Shown one piece after another: positions 15,415 to 16,324 of a stretch of 16,324 nt of DNA. Source of the stretch: an uncultured Oscillospiraceae bacterium (GTDB lineage Bacteria; Bacillota; Clostridia; Oscillospirales; Oscillospiraceae); the NCBI GenBank assembly GCA_905205085.1, contig CAJLCG010000046.1, positions 1 to 16,324 of the forward strand, in the 5' to 3' direction. A model generated the notes under the pieces. It was not told the origin of the DNA. It saw nothing but the letters and a program-made list of their open reading frames with translations, and did not search any database. Position 1 is the stretch's first letter; every line of letters starts with the position of its first letter. The position numbers and the translations under genes are program-made.

Positions 15415-16324
15415 TTATAGGTATTTTGCACTGAGCCGCAAGAGCTCTTCCTGATCGGTCTCCTTGGTGTTCACGATGCCGGAGAGATGTCCGTTGGACA
15501 TAACGCCGATGCGGTTGGTGATACCCAGAATCTCGGGCATCTCCGAAGAGACCACGATGATGGTCTTGCCCTGCTTAGCCATTTTAATAATCAGGTCATA
15601 GATCTCATACTTGGCGCCTACGTCGATACCGCGGGTAGGTTCGTCCATCATAAAGATCTGAGGTTCCCGCTCCAGCCACTTGCCGAAGATGACCTTCTGC
15701 TGGTTGCCGCCGGAGAGGCTGGAGATCATGTCATCCGGTCCCATACACTTGGTGTGCATGATCTTGATCTCCTTGTTGGTGGCCTTGATCATTTTGGGAT
15801 TGGAGAGGGCCAGACCGGCCTTATACTGATTCAGGTTTGCAATGGTGGTATTGAAGGTGAGGTCGCACTTGAGGAACAGGCCGTTGGCCTTACGTTCCTC
15901 GGTAATCATGGCGAACCCGTGTTCAATGGCCTCCTTTGCATTGCTGAAGTTCATCAGACGGTTTTTAAAGTAGACACGGCCCGCTGCACGGGTACGTACA
16001 CCGAAGATGGTCTCCAGCAGCTCGGTACGGCCGGCGCCCACCAGGCCATACAGACCGAAAATTTCGCCTTCCTTTACATCGAAGCTCACGTCCTGAAGAT
16101 AGGGGGCATACTTGGTGGAGAGGTGCTGGACGGACAAAATCGTGTCGCCCGGCGTGTTGTCCACCGGAGGGAAGCGGCTTTCCAAGGAGCGGCCCACCAT
16201 GGCGGAGATCAGCTCGTTCATGTTGGTGTCCTTGGAGCTCTTTGTCATGACCAGATTGCCGTCCCGCAAGACCGAGATCTCATCGCAGATCTCAAAGATC
16301 TCGTCCATCTTGTGGGAGATGTAG
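15415..16324 (-). CDS. mglA: Galactose/methyl-galactoside ABC transporter ATP-binding protein MglA, C-terminal part
   Basis: The gene continues past the right edge; 302 residues of a protein usually near 500 are visible. MglA drives sugar import and has two fused ATPase domains. The window starts near the end of the first domain (ISHKMDEIF, the H-loop region) and holds the whole second one: the degenerate Walker A GLVGAGRTE (visible 93-101), the ABC signature LSGGNQQK (203-210), and Walker B IFMMDEPTRG (223-232), followed by VVSSEMPE. The poor second Walker A is normal for this sugar-transporter family. It is followed 15 bp later by mglC. The binding protein gene mglB is expected to lie to the right, outside the window. 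Ribose- or xylose-type relatives are close, but the MglC partner supports this name. Confidence 0.9.
   Translation of the reverse strand, partial: YISHKMDEIFEICDEISVLRDGNLVMTKSSKDTNMNELISAMVGRSLESRFPPVDNTPGDTILSVQHLSTKYAPYLQDVSFDVKEGEIFGLYGLVGAGRTELLETIFGVRTRAAGRVYFKNRLMNFSNAKEAIEHGFAMITEERKANGLFLKCDLTFNTTIANLNQYKAGLALSNPKMIKATNKEIKIMHTKCMGPDDMISSLSGGNQQKVIFGKWLEREPQIFMMDEPTRGIDVGAKYEIYDLIIKMAKQGKTIIVVSSEMPEILGITNRIGVMSNGHLSGIVNTKETDQEELLRLSAKYL

Overview
The window looks like chromosomal core sequence from a GC-rich Gram-positive anaerobe of the Clostridia, most likely an Oscillospiraceae-type gut bacterium (Flavonifractor/Pseudoflavonifractor-like). This rests on the type III glutamine synthetase, a PurF with an 11-residue propeptide and four iron-sulfur cysteines, a BirA-controlled bioB, an EFR1-type flavodoxin/ferredoxin, an Mgl sugar transporter, and strong AGGAGG ribosome binding sites throughout. 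The lineage is an inference from gene content, not a placement. I see no tRNA, rRNA, CRISPR array, insertion sequence or phage gene.

Layout. Positions 1-5962 (+) hold four tightly spaced genes: the end of glutamine synthetase III, then asnB, purF and pyrG. The first makes glutamine and the other three are glutamine amidotransferases. A strong bidirectional terminator at 5966-6000 closes this operon and serves the convergent uppP gene (6015-6866, -). Between uppP and bioB is a divergent promoter region, in which the bioB promoter carries a BirA-type operator. bioB (7151-8119, +) runs tail to tail, 3 bp apart, into a tocopherol-cyclase-like gene (8123-8974, -). Further right are a YczE-like membrane protein (9186-9833, +) behind a perfect-consensus promoter, a small stand-alone NIF3-insert-type protein (9961-10293, +) and a DnaQ-like exonuclease (10335-10922, +).

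From 10911 to the right end everything is on the minus strand: a MATE transporter, an unrecognised 80-residue protein, an EFR1-type flavodoxin/ferredoxin protein, then mglC and the end of mglA. The mgl operon ends in a strong terminator at 13681-13719.

The most unusual feature is a pair of related RNA hairpins, one in front of the 80-residue gene and one in front of the MATE gene. On the minus strand both form long stems with G-U pairs, carry the same seven-base loop (CRUAAAU) closed by GG/CC, differ by a compensatory U-A to C-G change, and run into a U tract just before a Shine-Dalgarno site. They look like paired transcription attenuators sharing one signal. The MglC permease also carries a roughly 200-residue charged, probably coiled-coil N-terminal extension not found in the classical protein.
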